A stretch of DNA of 7,284 nucleotides, from assembly GCA_023245265.1 (NCBI GenBank), contig JAHFKQ010000040.1, positions 1-7,284 on the forward strand, given 5' to 3'. Below, in pieces: positions 5,416 through 7,284 of this stretch. The notes beneath the pieces were generated by a model, which worked only from the letters and a program-made list of their open reading frames with translations, did not search any database and was not told the DNA's origin. The DNA is from Candidatus Collierbacteria bacterium. GTDB taxonomy: Bacteria > Patescibacteriota > Microgenomatia > UBA1400 > MFAQ01. A program made the translations under genes and the position numbers. The first letter of the stretch is position 1. Each line of letters opens with the position of its first letter.

Positions 5416-6480
5416 TTAGAACCCCGGGGATTTGTAGAGGATTTCTTTAGTGGTGGCGTTTAGCTGGAGGATGAGAGTGCCTTTGTTGACATCGACCGGG
5501 TCAAAGGAGAGTTGCCAGATAAGGTTGGTGCCGGACTGGATGTACTGTGCTTTGACGGTGGCGGTCTCGCAAAGTTTACTGGTACAAACGGCATTGGCCA
5601 GACGAAGAGCTTCATCCAGGTCGACCCCGAGTTTGTTGCCGGCGATTAAATCATTGAGCGAGGGAATATTATTATCCGGCGTGACATAGATGGCCTTGTC
5701 GGCGATTTCGGGAGCTTTGTTACCGGTAATTAAAACGAAGAAGTATTTTTTGGTGGTCAGATCTTGACGGAAAAAATACTTGGTGGTGGCAAGAGCCGGC
5801 ACGGTGGCATTTTCGGTTTTGATAATGAGAAGTTGAGCGTTAGGTAAGTGATTGATAGCTACTTTGAGGGCTTTGGCGGCATCAGCCAGAGGTAAAACGG
5901 TCGTGGGGATGGCCGAAACAGAAGCGGTGGGAGTAGCCGAAGGAGTGGCGGTAGGAAGGACCATCAAACCACTTTCGGTTGATTCCGGGGTGGGAGTAAC
6001 AAACTCGATAATAGTCGGAGTCGGACTGGGGGTGATGGTAGTGCGTTGCTGTTCAAGGGTTTGCGTGACTTCACCCAGTTGTTTTTTTAGTTGTTGAGAT
6101 TGGGAAAACAGAAAAACGGTGACGGCCAAAGCGATACCACTGATAAGTAGCAGGACGAGGCCGATGAGAGAACCGAAAGAGGAACCGCCCTTGGGGGTTG
6201 GCACAGTGGCTGGAGTGGGCTGGGAATAAACAGGTTCGGCCGGAGCAGAATAAACTGGAGCAGGCGTGACGGGAGGGGTGGCCGCGGAAGGAATCTCTTC
6301 CGGGGTTTCTTCAAAGGTGGGAGCGGTCTCGGCTGGAGGAGGCGTATCCTCAGAAAGGACGGTGGGCGGAAGCGAGGGGGTGACAGCGGGGGGAGTGGTA
6401 TTTAAGTCGGCGAGCAACGAACTTTCATCCGGCTTGGTCGAAGTAGGTGAGGGAAATTGACCGAGGTCATCGTTGGGCAT
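5416..6480 (-). CDS. Single-pass membrane protein with Pro/Thr-rich arm and outer folded domain
   Basis: A 354-residue protein starting at ATG 6480. Residues 1-100 are a disordered Pro/Thr/Ala/Glu-rich arm, with repeated 'TPP', 'PVYS' and 'PAE' units. Residues 103-125 (FGSLIGLVLLLISGIALAVTVFL) are the only membrane segment. As there is no signal peptide before it, the arm is probably cytoplasmic. Residues 126-146 (SQSQQLKKQLGEVTQTLEQQR) fit a short coiled coil, and 148-196 are a Thr/Pro/Ser linker. Residues 197-354 form a folded outer domain whose last part, WQLSFDPVDVNKGTLILQLN followed by ATTKEIL, resembles a PepSY-type strand pair. C299 and C304 may form a disulfide. Function is unknown. 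It could be an envelope scaffold linking a cytoplasmic partner to the outside. There is no Shine-Dalgarno, and the promoter predicts a near-leaderless mRNA. Confidence 0.87.
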   Translation of the reverse strand: MPNDDLGQFPSPTSTKPDESSLLADLNTTPPAVTPSLPPTVLSEDTPPPAETAPTFEETPEEIPSAATPPVTPAPVYSAPAEPVYSQPTPATVPTPKGGSSFGSLIGLVLLLISGIALAVTVFLFSQSQQLKKQLGEVTQTLEQQRTTITPSPTPTIIEFVTPTPESTESGLMVLPTATPSATPTASVSAIPTTVLPLADAAKALKVAINHLPNAQLLIIKTENATVPALATTKYFFRQDLTTKKYFFVLITGNKAPEIADKAIYVTPDNNIPSLNDLIAGNKLGVDLDEALRLANAVCTSKLCETATVKAQYIQSGTNLIWQLSFDPVDVNKGTLILQLNATTKEILYKSPGF

Positions 6481-6489
6481 GGTGTATCC

Positions 6490-6518
6490 AGTATGGCAAA
6501 TTTGTTTTGATGTGTCAA
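6490..6518 (-). promoter_or_regulatory. Promoter of the Pro-rich membrane protein gene
   Basis: On the minus strand a perfect TTGACA (6518-6513), a 17-base spacer and CATACT (6495-6490) preceded by TGC give an extended -10. The transcript would begin near 6483, about 3 bases before the ATG. This is the best -35 in the window. Confidence 0.7.
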
Positions 6519-6527
6519 CTTCTTTAT

Positions 6528-6551
6528 AAGAAAGCCCCGCGGAAGCGGGGC
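6528..6551 (-). terminator. Intrinsic terminator after the cysteine-rich gene
   Basis: GCCCCGC (6534-6540) pairs with GCGGGGC (6545-6551) around GGAA. On the minus strand the stem is followed by TTTCTT. It begins 7 bases after the stop at 6559. Its tail runs almost into the -35 of the next gene on the same strand. Confidence 0.85.
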
Positions 6552-6558
6552 GAGGAAT

Positions 6559-7029
6559 CTATTTCTTTTTACGAGTTGATTTGGGAATATTGGGTTTTTG
6601 ATAGCGGCTGCACTGGAAATTAAAGCACTGGCCGTTATCGGCGAGCCCATGCCAACAGCTTATGCAGTAACCAATGGGGGCGTGAAGCTCGGCCTCACAT
6701 ATAGTGCATTCCAAGAGGGTTTCTCGGCCATTGTCTTCGTAATCCGGGCCACACTGTTGGTATTCTTCGAGACAGCGAGAACAGCGGAAATATGGTTCAG
6801 GCGGGAGTTCTTTGGATTTAAGACAATTTTCTTGATCTTGACGAAAGTCTACAATGGCAAAATAGACAGACAATCGCTCACCACAACATTGGCTGTAGAT
6901 GCCATCAATCTGTTTGACCTTCACGAGGATAGAGCCACAATTGATACAGTGATCGTCCTCTTTAGCCGGTTCTTCTTGCTCTTTACGATAGCGATTTTGA
7001 AAGATGTTGAAGAAATTTAAATGCTGCAT
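6559..7029 (-). CDS. Cysteine-rich multi-zinc-ribbon protein, 156 residues
   Basis: The start ATG at 7029 follows GGAGG by 5 bases. The protein has 14 cysteines in 156 residues: C28-x2-C31 with C48/C49, C69, C83-x2-C86 with C93, C108-x2-C111, C122-x2-C125, and C135/C140. The pairs C28/C31 with C48/C49 and C108/C111 with C122/C125 look like complete four-cysteine zinc sites. C83/C86 may pair with C93 or with C135/C140. The C-terminus is a basic tail (STRKKK), and the first 25 residues are charged and lack zinc ligands. No signal peptide is present, so it is predicted cytosolic. The family is not recognised. Rubredoxin-like or nucleic-acid-binding zinc ribbons are both possible. The leader CCGGAGGAAAAAATG is nearly the same as that of the zinc-ribbon gene at 4064. 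The gene is followed by a terminator. Confidence 0.85.
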   Translation of the reverse strand: MQHLNFFNIFQNRYRKEQEEPAKEDDHCINCGSILVKVKQIDGIYSQCCGERLSVYFAIVDFRQDQENCLKSKELPPEPYFRCSRCLEEYQQCGPDYEDNGRETLLECTICEAELHAPIGYCISCWHGLADNGQCFNFQCSRYQKPNIPKSTRKKK

Positions 7030-7090
7030 TTTTTCCTCCGGAGGGCGGGGATTTTTAGGGAACTATCTGCCTAAGCAGAGTTGAGGTAGA

Positions 7091-7284
7091 TTATCTCACA
7101 GAGTGGATGAGGTAGTTGCGGGAAGTTTTTTCGACGATGAGGTCTAAGCCTGCCTCTCGCAGCAGGCCTTCAAGGTAGGGCTTGGTGTGAGCGAAGTGAA
7201 AGCGAGGCTGACCTTGGAAGGGGATAAAGACGAAGCGGTGGTTTTGAACCTTAGTTTTAAAATCAAGATGGTGCTTCAAGAGTT
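7091..7284 (-). CDS. C-terminal end of a protein, 5' partial; possible methyltransferase tail
   Basis: The frame is open to the right edge and ends in TAA at 7093-7091. The TTG at 7279 is not a convincing start because the frame continues past it. About 64 residues are visible. They include RFHFAHTKPYLEGLLREAGLD followed by LIVEKTSRNY. The pattern 'H-T-x2-Y-[LI]-x2-L-L-x2-A-G-[LF]' is common at the end of SAM-dependent methyltransferases, where the tyrosine helix packs against the core, but the SAM-binding part is outside, so this is only a suggestion. It lies 61 bases upstream of the cysteine-rich gene on the same strand. No clear terminator separates them, so the two may be cotranscribed. 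Confidence 0.6.
   Translation of the reverse strand, partial: LLKHHLDFKTKVQNHRFVFIPFQGQPRFHFAHTKPYLEGLLREAGLDLIVEKTSRNYLIHSVR

Noticed and set aside
7035..7044. CCTCCGGAGG palindrome over the ribosome binding site at 7035-7039
   Set aside because: It is self-complementary without a loop, so it cannot sequester the site within one RNA molecule.
7061..7082. Hairpin AAC(TA)TCTGC-CTAA-GCAGAGTT between the last two minus-strand genes as a terminator
   Set aside because: The stem has a 2-base bulge and neither strand has a T run after it. It may be a leader structure, but the evidence is too thin.
7090..7095. GATAAT on the minus strand as a promoter for the cysteine-rich gene
   Set aside because: Good -10 match but no -35 at 16-18 bases and no GG before it, and it overlaps the stop codon of the upstream gene. 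Read-through from that gene is equally likely.
1..7284. Recoded TGA (glycine) as in Gracilibacteria or Absconditabacteria
   Set aside because: No real gene contains an in-frame TGA, and the first gene ends in TGA just before the next promoter.
1..7284. CRISPR array, insertion sequence, toxin-antitoxin pair, restriction or other defence genes
   Set aside because: No regular spaced repeats, transposase, paired small toxin-like genes or nuclease motifs are visible.

Overview
The window looks like a piece of a small, tightly packed bacterial genome, most likely a member of the Candidate Phyla Radiation (Patescibacteria, possibly Microgenomates-like). This rests on protein style (a LytR_C-only membrane protein with a long conserved 'LPxGEEPxVATVTD' type segment, and a giant surface protein ending in a peptidase-G2-like plus lectin-like region), on very short intergenic gaps, and on apparently leaderless genes. 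No 16S or other phylogenetic marker is present, so the placement is an inference from family resemblance. TGA is not seen as an internal codon in any real gene and ends the first gene, so the standard bacterial code (table 11) fits.

Layout. 2-2242 (+): 3' part of a large secreted or surface protein, open at the left edge. 2286-2987 (+): membrane-anchored LytR_C protein with its own promoter. 2995-3068 (-): tRNA-Thr(UGU), which abuts the previous gene tail-to-tail. 3143-4064 (-): a two-gene operon, a zinc-ribbon protein followed by an unknown cytosolic protein, closed by a hairpin terminator. 4141-4305 (+): tRNA-Thr(GGU) and tRNA-Tyr(GUA) in tandem with a terminator. 4340-4547: a 208-base gap holding a foldable inverted-repeat element and then a promoter. 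4548-5015 (+): unknown helical protein with a TTG start. 5060-5386 (+): small lipoprotein. 5416-6480 (-): single-pass membrane protein with a Pro/Thr-rich cytoplasmic arm and a folded outer domain. 6559-7029 (-): cysteine-rich multi-zinc-ribbon protein. 7091-7284 (-): C-terminal end of a gene cut by the right edge, perhaps a methyltransferase.

The genes do not form one recognisable pathway. A theme does emerge: three of the complete genes encode envelope proteins (LytR_C protein, lipoprotein, Pro-rich membrane protein), and all three have a promoter -10 box only 5-9 bases before the ATG and no Shine-Dalgarno. The four complete genes for predicted cytosolic proteins all have a strong GGAGG. 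Promoters in the window share an extended -10 of the form (T)GGTAAAAT. Three of the four clear terminators share the same CCCCGC/GCGGGG stem. I did not find a mobile element, a CRISPR array or a recognisable defence system.
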